From the NCBI GenBank assembly GCA_028290545.1, contig JAQGJP010000034.1, positions 1-46,326 of the forward strand: a stretch of 46,326 bases of DNA, written 5' to 3'. Each line of letters opens with the position of its first letter. Within the stretch, counting starts at the first letter, position 1. The notes beneath the pieces were generated by a model. It searched no databases and was not told the origin of the DNA. It saw nothing but the letters and a program-made list of their open reading frames with translations. Below, in pieces: positions 1 through 8,390 of the stretch. A program made the position numbers and the translations under genes. The DNA comes from Rhizobium sp. (GTDB taxonomy: Bacteria; Pseudomonadota; Alphaproteobacteria; Rhizobiales; Rhizobiaceae).

Positions 1-1
1 T

Positions 2-721
2 GACACTGCCGTCCTGGTTTTCGATCTGGACGATACGCTCTACCTGGAACGGGATTTTGCGCGCAGCGGGTTTCGGGCGACGGGTGACTGGCTGAAGAAT
101 ACGATGGGCATCGACTCGCTCGCGCAACGTTGCGAAGCGATTTTCGCCCGTGGAACCAGGGCACGGATTTTCAACGAGGCACTCGACGAACTAGGGCTGC
201 ATGATCGAACGGATATCGTGGCGCAACTTGTCGATCTCTATCGCGGCCATGCCGCGACCATCTCGCTGGCACCTGACGCCGAACGATATCTGACAAGCTC
301 TAACCGACAAACGCGACGCGCCGTCATCACCGACGGCCCGGTGGCAACGCAATTGGCGAAGATCAAGGCGCTCGGGCTGGAGAACCTGATCGACTACATC
401 ATATGCACGGATGCTTGGGGCAGGGAGTTCTGGAAGCCCCATGTTCGCGCTTTCGAAGCTGTGGAGACGTGGTCGGAAGGAGACCCGGCGCACATGGTGT
501 ACGTTGCAGACAACCCGAAAAAGGATTTTGTTACCCCGCGCGCGCGCGGATGGTGGACTGTGCAGGTCGCGCGGAAGGAAAGGGTCCATATGATCGATGC
601 CCCTGACCCTGCCCACAAACCGCATGCGAGGATCGAAAGTTTCGACCAATTGGACGATTGCCTTGCGAGGCTGGACCCTTTCTGGGCCAGGCGACGCATC
701 GAGCCGGCTTGGCAGAGGTAA
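2..721 (+). CDS. HAD-family hydrolase, 5' end cut by the window
   Basis: The reading frame is open from base 2, so the start codon lies outside the window; 239 residues are visible. The first residues contain the HAD motif I (FDLDDTLY, nucleophile Asp and acid/base Asp). Motif II is the Thr in VITDGP, the motif III Lys lies in FWKPHVRAFE, and motif IV is VADNPKKDF with the Mg-binding acidic residue. The whole catalytic set is therefore present, as expected for a small phosphatase or phosphohydrolase acting on a phosphorylated metabolite. The substrate cannot be read from the sequence. HAD proteins of this type are often found at the edges of polysaccharide loci, so a link to sugar phosphates is possible but is inference. 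Confidence 0.85.
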   Translation, partial: DTAVLVFDLDDTLYLERDFARSGFRATGDWLKNTMGIDSLAQRCEAIFARGTRARIFNEALDELGLHDRTDIVAQLVDLYRGHAATISLAPDAERYLTSSNRQTRRAVITDGPVATQLAKIKALGLENLIDYIICTDAWGREFWKPHVRAFEAVETWSEGDPAHMVYVADNPKKDFVTPRARGWWTVQVARKERVHMIDAPDPAHKPHARIESFDQLDDCLARLDPFWARRRIEPAWQR

Positions 722-759
722 GCGCACTTTCAGGATCGCGGCCTGTTCGGCAGATGCAG

Positions 760-790
<31 letters not shown>

Positions 791-926
791 ACTGGGCTTG
801 CGCCGATAAAATTTTCGAAAATGACAACCAGAGAAAGACTTAACGGCACCCTCCGGGCTGGTTGCGTGGATTTTACGCTCCCCTTCCGGCTCGGTATTTT
901 GCCGTCCTGATATGCGTTGGCAAGCC

Positions 927-1181
927 TTACTCTTCGTCCAAACCGACCAGGTGGAGGAAACGGGCCTTTGACAGGAACAGCGGCGATATCGTCGTGAAGC
1001 CCTCGACGGTGTAGTAGACGCGATCCTCGTCCACGACTGTAATGGTTAATTGCCGGCCGCTTCGCTTGGATTGGAAGACCTGACCGACACTCAACTTTTC
1101 TTCCTGCTGCATAATCAGAAGTGTCCGCTGCGAAGGCGACGCCGGTTCAAGTATTTTCGTACGCACATGGAAGGCTGACAT
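927..1181 (-). CDS. small hypothetical protein, 84 aa
   Basis: The start was chosen at 1181 because GGAG lies 8 bases upstream; the longer frame to 1292 has no ribosome site and the shorter start at 1112 has none either. The C-terminal 60 residues (from MQQEEKLSVGQ) look like a compact beta-rich domain: VGQVFQSKRSGRQLTITVV is followed by DRVYYTVEG. It has no signal peptide and no membrane segment. No function is recognised. The gene stands alone on the minus strand, tail to tail with the HAD gene. Confidence 0.55.
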   Translation of the reverse strand: MSAFHVRTKILEPASPSQRTLLIMQQEEKLSVGQVFQSKRSGRQLTITVVDEDRVYYTVEGFTTISPLFLSKARFLHLVGLDEE

Positions 1182-1425
1182 TGGGCATTCTCCATGTAAA
1201 CAAATTTCTGCCACGATAACGCCGGTTGGCGTAGCCGGGCACGGAAAAACTGTCCACGACCGCGACGATCTGGTCGAGGCGTCGCATCGCATGCAAACTT
1301 GTTTGCAGAGTTGGCATACAGTCTAATAGGCGAGGCTTGCGCGAGGCTTACCAAAGTTTGCAAGTGTATGCGCGCCGAAACACGTTGTATCGCAAATTTT
1401 TGCACACGTATCAATAATGCCATAG
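1182..1425. other. intergenic region without a recognised gene
   Basis: Together with the remnant beside it, this stretch separates the small hypothetical gene from the sulfotransferase gene. It is richer in A and T than its surroundings and probably holds the promoter of the small minus-strand gene. The frames that stay open here have poor amino-acid composition and no ribosome sites. Confidence 0.4.
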
Positions 1426-1633
1426 ACTGTCCACAGGTTCCGTATCGAGTTGGACGGACTGATTTCCCAGCTCTTGCCCCCAACGGCGACGATCGTGCTG
1501 CAGGATGTCGACGCGGCGATCCGCCGATAATCTTCGCCCGTCGATCCAGTTGCCCGCCTATGGCACTGCGGTATTCATGGGCACCAATGTCGATCAGCCC
1601 AGGAAGCTGGAGAAATCGGTCCCGGTCGAATGA
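1426..1633 (+). pseudogene. possible decayed coding remnant with a frameshift
   Basis: Two adjoining plus-strand frames read like protein but lack a start. Frame one (1426-1530) reads ...RIELDGLISQLLPPTATIV and then LQDVDAAIRR before a stop. Frame two (from about 1517 to the stop at 1631-1633) reads RPSIQLPAYGTAVFMGTNVD and ends LEKSVPVE. The switch between frames near 1517-1530 would need one frameshift. No family is recognised and no ribosome site precedes it, so this could be a gene fragment left by a rearrangement, or chance. Confidence 0.3.
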
Positions 1634-1663
1634 ACATACCCGACGTCGCGCCATCGCATACAT

Positions 1664-2515
1664 TCATGCATCCATCTGGCGCGACGGCAGGACATTGTTA
1701 AGCCATAAGGACAGATCCTGCTGGACGACAGCACCAAGTTTTTCGACCTGCGGCGTATAGTAATCGATCAGGCGCCGCCGCAAATCATCGCTGAGCGGGG
1801 TGTAACGGAGTTCCCGCGCAATCAGGGAGCGCGCACGCTGGAACAGCGCACTCCGACGGAACGGTCGAACGGTGGATTTGAGCGGGGCGAGCAATTTGCG
1901 GAGACCGGGGCCTATCGAAGCCTGGGTCTTGTCTTTGATCTTTTCGGTCACGGGGGGCACTTTCAGACTAGTATCGAGCTTCAAGAAATTCTGGACGGTG
2001 TCCAGCTGCCTCTGCGGTTCGGTCTTGATGTTCTCGTAGAGCAATACGAGCAGACGGTCGGCAGGAAAGAGATCGAGGAAACCCCTGAGCTGATCATAGT
2101 AAAGACCGCCGTTCAGGAACCGGCTGCCATCCGCCTTTCGCGGATCGAGATACTGGACGACATCTTTTCCCACTTCACCCCTGCGGTAGAGCATGCAATA
2201 GTCGGAATAGGCCCGTTCCACCGGGTTCCGCAGCTGTGCAATCAGGCGAACCTCCGGCAGATCGCTGCGGATGCGCGATGCCGCCTGTGGCGTGTCCATG
2301 TATGAATTCGACTTCTCACCGACCAAGCTGTGATCCGGGTCTTTGTTGAACTGGGATAGATACCAGGCTTCACCCTGATCGTAGAAGCGGCTGAAATAAT
2401 GGAGTTCAGGATCCGGCATATAGATTGCGGGATGCTGCTGAAGCGACTGCTGAAGCCAGGTTGTGGCGCTCTTGGTCGCGCCGATGATGAGAAAATCAAT
2501 CTCCTGCAAACGCAT
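1664..2515 (-). CDS. PAPS-dependent sulfotransferase, 283 aa
   Basis: Predicted to transfer a sulfuryl group from PAPS to a hydroxyl or amine, most likely on a sugar of the polysaccharide made by this locus. The 5'-phosphosulfate loop GATKSATTWL lies at residues 12-21, a GEKS-N-SY segment at about 67-72, and the 3'-phosphate-binding RNPVERAYSDY at 96-106. This layout is that of the Sulfotransfer_1/3 group that includes glycan sulfotransferases. The start at 2515 has AGGAG 6 bases upstream; the frame continues to 2689 without a better site. It follows the minus-strand glycosyltransferase (stop at 2578) with a 62-base gap, so the two are probably one unit. No PAPS synthesis genes are in the window. 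Confidence 0.85.
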   Translation of the reverse strand: MRLQEIDFLIIGATKSATTWLQQSLQQHPAIYMPDPELHYFSRFYDQGEAWYLSQFNKDPDHSLVGEKSNSYMDTPQAASRIRSDLPEVRLIAQLRNPVERAYSDYCMLYRRGEVGKDVVQYLDPRKADGSRFLNGGLYYDQLRGFLDLFPADRLLVLLYENIKTEPQRQLDTVQNFLKLDTSLKVPPVTEKIKDKTQASIGPGLRKLLAPLKSTVRPFRRSALFQRARSLIARELRYTPLSDDLRRRLIDYYTPQVEKLGAVVQQDLSLWLNNVLPSRQMDA

Positions 2516-2577
2516 GCGAATCTCCTGGTTATCCTTGAGACGGGTCCGACCGGAGGTTTGCCGGCAATCGCTTCCGC

Positions 2578-3753
2578 CTAGGATTGTCTGACCATCCGCG
2601 AATAGATGTCTGTTACGCCATTTATGTGGGCGTTCACGCCGTAGTGGTCGAGTGCCTGGCTGCGCGCCACCTGGCTGATACGTTGCCATTCGGCATCCTC
2701 TGCCAGCAACCGATATAGCGGCTCGACGAACGCCTCCGGGTCTTCGGGCCTAACCAGGTAGCCGTTTTCGCCATCGGTAATTGCCTCCGGATTGCCACCA
2801 TGATCTGTCGCAATCACAGGCGTTCCGAGCAGCATTGCTTCGATCAGAGTTCTGCCGAACGGTTCGCTGACCGCAGGCACAAGAAGGCCGACGACCGCGC
2901 ACATGTAGGGTGCGATGGGTGAACGGAAGCCCATGAGATGTATCCTGTCTGAAATTCCGAGCTGCTTGGCGCGTGCAGCAACCGCCTCGTCTAGGCGAGG
3001 GCCGCCCGGCTCAGGCAACCCGAACAACAGACCGTGCAGCGGTTCTGTGGGATGTCGCTTCAGGTAGGCCGCGACAATGTCGACGAAGAGGAGAGGACGC
3101 TTGCGCTCCACCAGTACGCCAAAATATCCCACAAAGCGTGTATTTTTCTCCAGCCCGAGCTCGCAGGCGATAGCGAGGCGGCAGGCATCCCGGTCTGGCA
3201 GCGAACTCGGATGGTCGAATGGACTGTGCAACACGGTTACTTTGCGCTCGATCGGAAAGATCGGCCTGCAGGGCCGCGCAAATTTCGAGACTGTCACAAT
3301 ATGGTTTGCGAGCAATGGCGCAAGGAAATTCGCTCCTCGCGCCTCCGGATCGCCACGATGATGCCAGAGGAGCCGCGCTCCGGCAAGGCGGGTCGGCAAA
3401 GCCCAGGTCGCATGCATCCGGCCGTCATTCGTATGAACGATTTCAACGAGCTGACTCCTGAGGAATCGAACGAGCCGTGGAAGAGATGCAATATAGCCGA
3501 TGGCGGCCAAGAGGCGATTGTCTGTCTGCACCCGATGAGCCGGAGCGAGGATTTTGGTGGCGGGCCCGACGACGTAGGGAATGCCCCTTTCGGCGAGGTA
3601 TGTCGACAATACGCCATCGGCCTGGTGAAGCACGATGATTGGACGAACCTTGGCAGGGTCTAAGCGTGATATCAGGTTGACGGCGGATATATGGCTTCCA
3701 CCGACTTCATCACCGATAAATGGAAATGCGACGACGATCGGCTTGGTGTTCAC
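2578..3753 (-). CDS. GT4-family glycosyltransferase, 391 aa
   Basis: A GT-B fold retaining glycosyltransferase, predicted to add a sugar from a nucleotide donor to a lipid-linked repeat unit on the cytoplasmic face. The N-terminal Rossmann half begins VAFPFIGDEVGGSHISAVN, with the glycine-rich acceptor loop. The C-terminal half has LMGFRSPIAPYMCA and the E-x7-E donor motif SEPFGRTLIEAMLLGTP, followed by VIATDHGGNPEAI. The start is GTG at 3751-3753, with GAGG about 10 bases upstream. It is the first gene of a minus-strand unit with the sulfotransferase and diverges from the lyase gene. Donor and linkage cannot be told. Confidence 0.85.
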   Translation of the reverse strand: MNTKPIVVAFPFIGDEVGGSHISAVNLISRLDPAKVRPIIVLHQADGVLSTYLAERGIPYVVGPATKILAPAHRVQTDNRLLAAIGYIASLPRLVRFLRSQLVEIVHTNDGRMHATWALPTRLAGARLLWHHRGDPEARGANFLAPLLANHIVTVSKFARPCRPIFPIERKVTVLHSPFDHPSSLPDRDACRLAIACELGLEKNTRFVGYFGVLVERKRPLLFVDIVAAYLKRHPTEPLHGLLFGLPEPGGPRLDEAVAARAKQLGISDRIHLMGFRSPIAPYMCAVVGLLVPAVSEPFGRTLIEAMLLGTPVIATDHGGNPEAITDGENGYLVRPEDPEAFVEPLYRLLAEDAEWQRISQVARSQALDHYGVNAHINGVTDIYSRMVRQS

Positions 3754-4088
3754 GCGACTCTATCCTCATCGTAGCCGTCCGATGGACTTCCGAACAGTAT
3801 TCAGAATCTTCTTCTGGTTCGATACTTTGCAAAGCTCGTAAACCAGGCTTCGGAAAACCAACAACTTGAATACATGATGCTGCGTTTCGCAACGTGTTGT
3901 CAATATTAGCTTTACGCTTTATTAGTGAGGCAATTCCAGCGATCCAAAATGAAACAACTACGTGTAGAGCGAGTTGCCTAAACGTGGAAAAGACATGGTG
4001 GCAAACGTCGGCCGACGTCAGAAAAACAAGTATCGATGCCTTTAAACACTTCACTGATCAGACTATACTGAAAGTAGGAGGACCGACA
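3754..4088. promoter_or_regulatory. AT-rich divergent promoter region
   Basis: These 335 bases separate the minus-strand glycosyltransferase/sulfotransferase unit from the plus-strand lyase gene and must hold both promoters. The stretch 3780-4070 is clearly richer in A and T than the flanking genes. No convincing -35/-10 pair or palindromic operator was singled out. Confidence 0.4.
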
Positions 4089-5552
4089 ATGCGCGATTTT
4101 ACTGCCAACAGTGCATCGCATCTTCGCGGCGATGTGGCTTATACAAGTCTCAAGACCAGCCCGCATCCAGCAGGCAGGGCGCGCCGGAAGCCAGGTTTCC
4201 TTCAGTTCGCGGCTTTGCTTCTTACAGCGTTCTCCTGTGCTCCAGTGGCTGTTGCAAATGAGCGGGAGCAGCTGGCTTTTCCAGGCGCCGACGGCTACGG
4301 GAAATTCAGCCAGGGTGGACGCGGAGGTGCCATCGTCATGGTCAACAATCTGAAGGATTCCGGCCCCGGAAGCCTGCGGTCATGTGTCGAAGCAGAAGGT
4401 CCAAGGAACTGTATCTTTACGGTGGGCGGCATCATCCATCTGAAAAATCCCATCGTGATAAAGAAGTCCAACAGTTACCTCTCCATTTTGGGGCAGACTG
4501 CTCCTGGCGGCGGCATCCTGCTGACCGTCGATCAGATCGATACCAGTAAGGACAGTTATACGCCACTGATTGTGAAGAACGCGCAAGACGTTATCATCAG
4601 GCATATCCGTGTGCGACCCCATGTGCCGAATTGGGTCAAGAATGTCGATGCATTGACAGTCGAAAGCAGCACCCGGATCTATATCGATCATATTTCCGGA
4701 TCGTGGGCGACGGACGAAAACTTCAATTCCCATGCCAACACCACCGAGCTTACCGTAGCGAATTCGCTGTTCGGCGAAGGTTTGAACAAGCACAGCAAGT
4801 GCGCGCTCCTGGGCTCCGATCCGCGGATACCGCAGAAGATCACGTTCTGGAGAAATGCCTGCGTCTCGAACCGGGACCGTAATCCGGACGACAACCATTT
4901 CGGCGGGTCCTGCATTGATATCATCAATAACGTGTTCTTCAATGCGCGGACTGAGTGGGGCGAAGTTTTCTCGCAATATCCAGGCGGCACGCCGATTTCC
5001 TTCGTTGGAAACTTCTTCAAGGCGGGTCCGAGCACAGAACAGACGACCTATGCCATAAACTGGAATGAATCAGAGTCTGTCGATGGACCTCGTATATACC
5101 AGCATGACAATGAGGTCTGGAGTCCAAAATCAAAATCCATAGTGCTGATTGCGCCCGACACCGAGAAATATCTCGTGTCAACGCCCCCATGTCCGCTCTC
5201 GGTCACCAAGATCATGACGGCTCGAGATGCCTATGCCGATGTCCGGCAAACTGCAGGCGCTTTTCCGCGGGACGACTTCGACCGAACGCTGATGGACCGG
5301 ATGGGGGCGATAGACGAACGCGGGGAGGGTGAGATGATCAGGACCGCCCGTAAATTTCCTTCCATCCCATCTGGCCCGTCCTTTATCGACGAAGACGCCG
5401 ATGGAATGGCAGACAGCACCGAAGCGGCATCGGGCGCCAGACCGGGGGTCAGCGACCCCTGGGAAGATTCCGACCACGACGGCTGGTCGAACTTCGATCA
5501 ATTCATGCAGCAGCTGGCAGAAGACCGCATGGCCGGAAAGTATCCAAATTGA
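4089..5552 (+). CDS. secreted PL1-like (pectate-lyase-like) polysaccharide lyase with calcium-binding tail, 487 aa
   Basis: Probably a parallel beta-helix lyase that cleaves uronic-acid-containing polysaccharide by beta-elimination. The start at 4089 has AGGAGG 7 bases upstream. A long n-region with RARRKPG (about 30-36) leads into a hydrophobic stretch and a likely signal-peptidase site AVA-NE near residue 57. The lyase part (about 62-400) has LAFPGADGYGKFSQGGRGG, the DSGPGSLR segment, repeated strand turns such as VIIRHIRVRP, and DHISGSWATDENF, which resembles the PL1 calcium/active-site strand. The tail has two acidic loops, DEDADGMAD and DSDHDGWSNFD, resembling dockerin/thrombospondin-3 calcium loops. 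The gene sits among glycosyltransferases, so the locus polymer is the likely substrate. Confidence 0.75.
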   Translation: MRDFTANSASHLRGDVAYTSLKTSPHPAGRARRKPGFLQFAALLLTAFSCAPVAVANEREQLAFPGADGYGKFSQGGRGGAIVMVNNLKDSGPGSLRSCVEAEGPRNCIFTVGGIIHLKNPIVIKKSNSYLSILGQTAPGGGILLTVDQIDTSKDSYTPLIVKNAQDVIIRHIRVRPHVPNWVKNVDALTVESSTRIYIDHISGSWATDENFNSHANTTELTVANSLFGEGLNKHSKCALLGSDPRIPQKITFWRNACVSNRDRNPDDNHFGGSCIDIINNVFFNARTEWGEVFSQYPGGTPISFVGNFFKAGPSTEQTTYAINWNESESVDGPRIYQHDNEVWSPKSKSIVLIAPDTEKYLVSTPPCPLSVTKIMTARDAYADVRQTAGAFPRDDFDRTLMDRMGAIDERGEGEMIRTARKFPSIPSGPSFIDEDADGMADSTEAASGARPGVSDPWEDSDHDGWSNFDQFMQQLAEDRMAGKYPN

Positions 5553-5611
5553 TCACCCGCAAAGGACGCATGTCGCACGTGACGGTGTTTTGGTTTGCCG
5601 TGATGTGAACA

Positions 5612-5631
5612 TCCCGAGTTCACAGTCGGGA
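5612..5631 (+). terminator. possible terminator hairpin after the lyase gene
   Basis: TCCCGA and TCGGGA form a 6-bp stem around an 8-base loop, 59 bases after the lyase stop. No long T run follows, so it may be only a weak terminator. Confidence 0.35.
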
Positions 5632-5659
5632 GTATTGCCACTGCTGGCCCACATTCACT

Positions 5660-5671
5660 CTTAACGTTAAG
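5660..5671. promoter_or_regulatory. 12-bp perfect palindrome CTTAACGTTAAG
   Basis: The palindrome lies in an AT-rich stretch about 90 bases upstream of the glycosyltransferase start at 5761, where a promoter is expected. It could be an operator; no matching second copy was noticed in the window. Confidence 0.35.
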
Positions 5672-5760
5672 TTGTTATTTTAGGGAAATATGTTTTAGGA
5701 CCCTTGCCAGTACGAGGAATACGGATACTCTGGCGGTCTTGTACTGGCGCGAGATTTACT

Positions 5761-6918
5761 ATGGATCGGGCTGTCAAATTGTCTGGTGCTGAAACCGGGG
5801 GCAGTATTGCTCGGCTCGTCATTGTCTTGCCCGGGCTTGGCGCAGGCGGAAGCGAGCACGTTGTCAGCATTATCGCCAATCATTGGGCCCATCTGGGTCA
5901 TGATGTAACGATCCTGACGCTGGAGCCACCGGGCAGTTATGCATACTATGCTCTGTCGCCGAGCATTCGCGTTATTCGACTGGGCGTTCCGCCTCAACGC
6001 GCTTCGGGTTGGAAAGCGGCGTGGCTGGCCTTGCAGCGCGTCCGCCGGATGCGCAGGGAAATACGTTCCATCAGGCCGGACTTCGTTCTGAGCTTTCTGA
6101 CGCGCACAAATGTTCTCTCGCTGATAGCGACGTTCGGAACCGGTATCGCGACGATTGTTTCAGAGCGCAACAATCCGGGTGTCCAACCTTTCGGAGCGCT
6201 GTGGAAATGGCTTCAGAAGTGGCTCTATCCGCGCGCCTTCGGGCTGATAACGATGACCAGGGGGGCTCTTGAGTTTTTCCCGCCGCGTATGCGGAAACGC
6301 TCGTGGGTAATTCCGAACGCGGTCGACCTTCCATCGACCTGGGTTAACAGGCGTGGCGGCAACGTGCTCACGGCCGTGGGGCGGCTTACGCATCAAAAGG
6401 GATTTGACCTCCTTCTCGACGCGTTTGCGAAAATAGCGGCGTCTTTTCCCGACTGGACACTGGTTATTTGGGGGGAGGGCGAGGACCGACGCCAGCTTGA
6501 GGACAGGCGCAAGACTCTTGGTCTGGAGGGCCGCGTCGACCTGCCCGGCATCACCGCAAAGCCTGGGCAGTGGGTCGAAACGGCGAACGTCTTCGTTCTG
6601 TCGTCCCGCTACGAGGGCTGGGGTATCGTGCTGCTCGAGGCAATGGCCGCCGGCTTGCCCGTCGTATCCTTCAACTGCGACTTCGGCCCCAGCGAAATGG
6701 TAGAGCATGGGCAGGACGGGCTTCTCGTTGCACCTGAGAACGTGGACGCACTTGCCGAAGCCATGGCTCAACTGCTGCGTGACAAGCAGCTGCGTGAACG
6801 CCTTTCCGCAAATGCTGTCCGAACCGCTTTGCGCTATACACCCGAGTGCGTGCTCGCCGAATGGGATGGCGTGCTTCGTGATGTGCTCGCTGATCGCATT
6901 CAAAAGGTGACGGCATGA
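5761..6918 (+). CDS. GT4-family glycosyltransferase, 385 aa
   Basis: A GT-B retaining glycosyltransferase. The N-terminal domain opens LVIVLPGLGAGGSEHVVSII (glycine-rich acceptor loop). The C-terminal domain contains AVGRLTHQKGFDLLLDAF, VIWGEGEDRRQLE and the E-x7-E motif YEGWGIVLLEAMAAGLPVV. The start is not certain: ATG at 5761 gives normal family length, while the same frame also has TTG at 5704. The stop overlaps the start of the downstream sulfotransferase by four bases (ATGA), implying coupled translation and a shared substrate: this enzyme may place the residue that the sulfotransferase modifies. Confidence 0.85.
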   Translation: MDRAVKLSGAETGGSIARLVIVLPGLGAGGSEHVVSIIANHWAHLGHDVTILTLEPPGSYAYYALSPSIRVIRLGVPPQRASGWKAAWLALQRVRRMRREIRSIRPDFVLSFLTRTNVLSLIATFGTGIATIVSERNNPGVQPFGALWKWLQKWLYPRAFGLITMTRGALEFFPPRMRKRSWVIPNAVDLPSTWVNRRGGNVLTAVGRLTHQKGFDLLLDAFAKIAASFPDWTLVIWGEGEDRRQLEDRRKTLGLEGRVDLPGITAKPGQWVETANVFVLSSRYEGWGIVLLEAMAAGLPVVSFNCDFGPSEMVEHGQDGLLVAPENVDALAEAMAQLLRDKQLRERLSANAVRTALRYTPECVLAEWDGVLRDVLADRIQKVTA

Positions 6919-7763
6919 TCCCGCTTCCCTTGCGAATTGTCAGGCGCGCGCGGCGGCGGATCAGCCTGACCGTCCATGCCGCCCGGGCCGACAGTTTTCT
7001 GGTTTCCTATCCGAAATCGGGGCGAACCTGGTTTCGCTACGTGCTGTCGCATTATTTCGCGGCCGTGGCGAAAGTCGATGAAGCAATCAACCTGCACAAC
7101 ATGTTCTCGATCGTGCCGAATTTCGATCTCGATCCTGTGCGCGGCGTCCCGTCCTACCGCTTTACCGGACAACCTGGCGGTGTTCCTAAAGTCTGGGTCA
7201 GCCATCTCGAATACCGCGCCAGTCTTTTTCTCAACCGGCCGGTGATAATGATGGTGAGGGATCCGCGTGATGTAATCGTTTCGGCCTATTTTCACGCGAC
7301 ACGGCACAAGCACAGGTACCAGGGTACCTTGGCTGAATTTATCGAAGACCAAACTCAGGGCGTTCCGGCTATGTGCCACTATCTCAACGGTTGGGCTCGC
7401 GGAATTATCGGTCGGCCGCATTTCATCTTGAGTTACGAGGCGCTATCGGCCAACACCGAGGCCGATACAAGATCGGCGCTGGAATTTCTGGGTTGCTCCG
7501 TGGATGACGTGGCGCTGAAGAACGCCGTCGAGGCCGGAAAATTCGAAGCCATGCAGGATCGCGAACGGGCCGAAGGCATACCGGCACACGATTATGACCG
7601 CAACGACACCGAAAGCTTGCGCATGAGACGCGGGCAGGCCGGCGCTTATGGAGAGTATCTCGATGCACAGCTGGTCGACCGCGTCGAGGCGCTATGCAAC
7701 GCAGGCCTTTCCGTTGCGGCGAAGAAACTCATCGCTGCGACGGGAATGTTGCTTCCTGCGTAA
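6915..7763 (+). CDS. PAPS-dependent sulfotransferase, 282 aa
   Basis: A second sulfotransferase of the locus, of a different subgroup from the one at 1664-2515. The 5'-phosphosulfate loop YPKSGRTWFRY is at residues 32-42, the 3'-phosphate site RDPRDVIVSAYF at 115-126, and the C-terminal RRGQAGAY at 238-245 corresponds to the RKG-x2-G-x-Y/W motif that closes over PAPS. All cofactor elements are intact, so it should be active. The basic N-terminus (RRARRR at 10-15) is not a signal peptide; the enzyme is predicted cytoplasmic. Its ATG overlaps the upstream glycosyltransferase stop. Sulfation of a lipid-linked sugar before export is the simplest reading, but a small-molecule acceptor cannot be excluded. 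Confidence 0.87.
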   Translation: MIPLPLRIVRRARRRISLTVHAARADSFLVSYPKSGRTWFRYVLSHYFAAVAKVDEAINLHNMFSIVPNFDLDPVRGVPSYRFTGQPGGVPKVWVSHLEYRASLFLNRPVIMMVRDPRDVIVSAYFHATRHKHRYQGTLAEFIEDQTQGVPAMCHYLNGWARGIIGRPHFILSYEALSANTEADTRSALEFLGCSVDDVALKNAVEAGKFEAMQDRERAEGIPAHDYDRNDTESLRMRRGQAGAYGEYLDAQLVDRVEALCNAGLSVAAKKLIAATGMLLPA

Positions 7764-7892
7764 CACGGATAGATTGAGGCACTTATCTCGTTCCTAAATT
7801 CGGTCTTCGTATCTGGCCGAACTGCTGTTAGACTGAAGGCGGGGAATACCGCGCCGCAGGCCGGATTTAATTACCTATTCAGAGGGATCGAC

Positions 7893-8216
7893 ATGCAGGA
7901 CATGCTCGCCTTTTTCAACGCCAATGTGGGGGTCATCAAGGGGTCGCTGAGAGATACGGCTTTCTTGTCCTGCCTGCTTCTTTCGCTTATCGCCGGCGCG
8001 ACACTGAGCTGGAGCGGCGGTGCCATTGCAATCGTTTTACTGGCGATAGTGCGCGTCGGTTTGGCTGACTGGCAACAATTCTCGCCCGGTGTGCCGCCGT
8101 CGCCCAACCTGATCTATGTCTTCAGCGGCATGTTTTTTGCGGCAATCAGCGTTTTCATAGCGATCAAGTTGCTTCGTGCTTTGTGGAGAACGGCAAGGCG
8201 CAAAGGAGTCATTTAG
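7893..8216 (+). CDS. small membrane protein, 107 aa
   Basis: A hypothetical inner-membrane protein. It has hydrophobic segments at about 23-55, possibly two short helices separated by SWSGG, and at about 73-95, then a basic cytoplasmic end (RTARRKG). AGAGGG precedes the ATG by about 6 bases, so translation looks real. It lies 129 bases after the second sulfotransferase in the same direction. No family is recognised; small membrane proteins in such loci sometimes assist polymerase or export complexes, but nothing in the sequence shows this. Confidence 0.6.
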   Translation: MQDMLAFFNANVGVIKGSLRDTAFLSCLLLSLIAGATLSWSGGAIAIVLLAIVRVGLADWQQFSPGVPPSPNLIYVFSGMFFAAISVFIAIKLLRALWRTARRKGVI

Positions 8217-8228
8217 CGCATCTGTTGT

Positions 8229-8390
8229 TCAAATGAATCCATAACCTGTTTCATAAAACCAGGTTCGGCATTCGCCTGATGAGAGCAGTGAACAGACATC
8301 TCGATGCCTTCCCGTGATGGCTCGAAACGCCCATGCTCTCAACTGAGCAGCGAGCTTGCGGAAGGCCATTTCGATCAGATTGACGTCGGC
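8229..8390 (-). pseudogene. C-terminal remnant of an IS630-family transposase
   Basis: The minus strand reads 53 residues without interruption to a stop: NLIEMAFRKLAAQLR, then a middle part, then SGECRTWFYETGYGFI. IS630 transposases end with (S/D)LNPIE-x-F-x-KLK-x-LR around the last catalytic Glu, followed by a C-terminal ECxNYF-x-x-AGY block, and both landmarks are visible. Upstream in the frame a stop appears almost at once, so the rest of the element is lost. The inverted ends were not found. Confidence 0.7.

Noticed and set aside
1115..1663. A 182-codon minus-strand frame across the gap before the sulfotransferase gene
   Set aside because: It overlaps the better-supported 84-residue gene, has shadow-like composition and no ribosome site.
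4089..4270. Twin-arginine or lipoprotein signal in the lyase
   Set aside because: RRKPGFL has one residue too many between the Arg pair and Phe for the twin-arginine consensus, and the Cys at residue 50 is preceded by AFS, not a lipobox; an ordinary Sec signal fits better.
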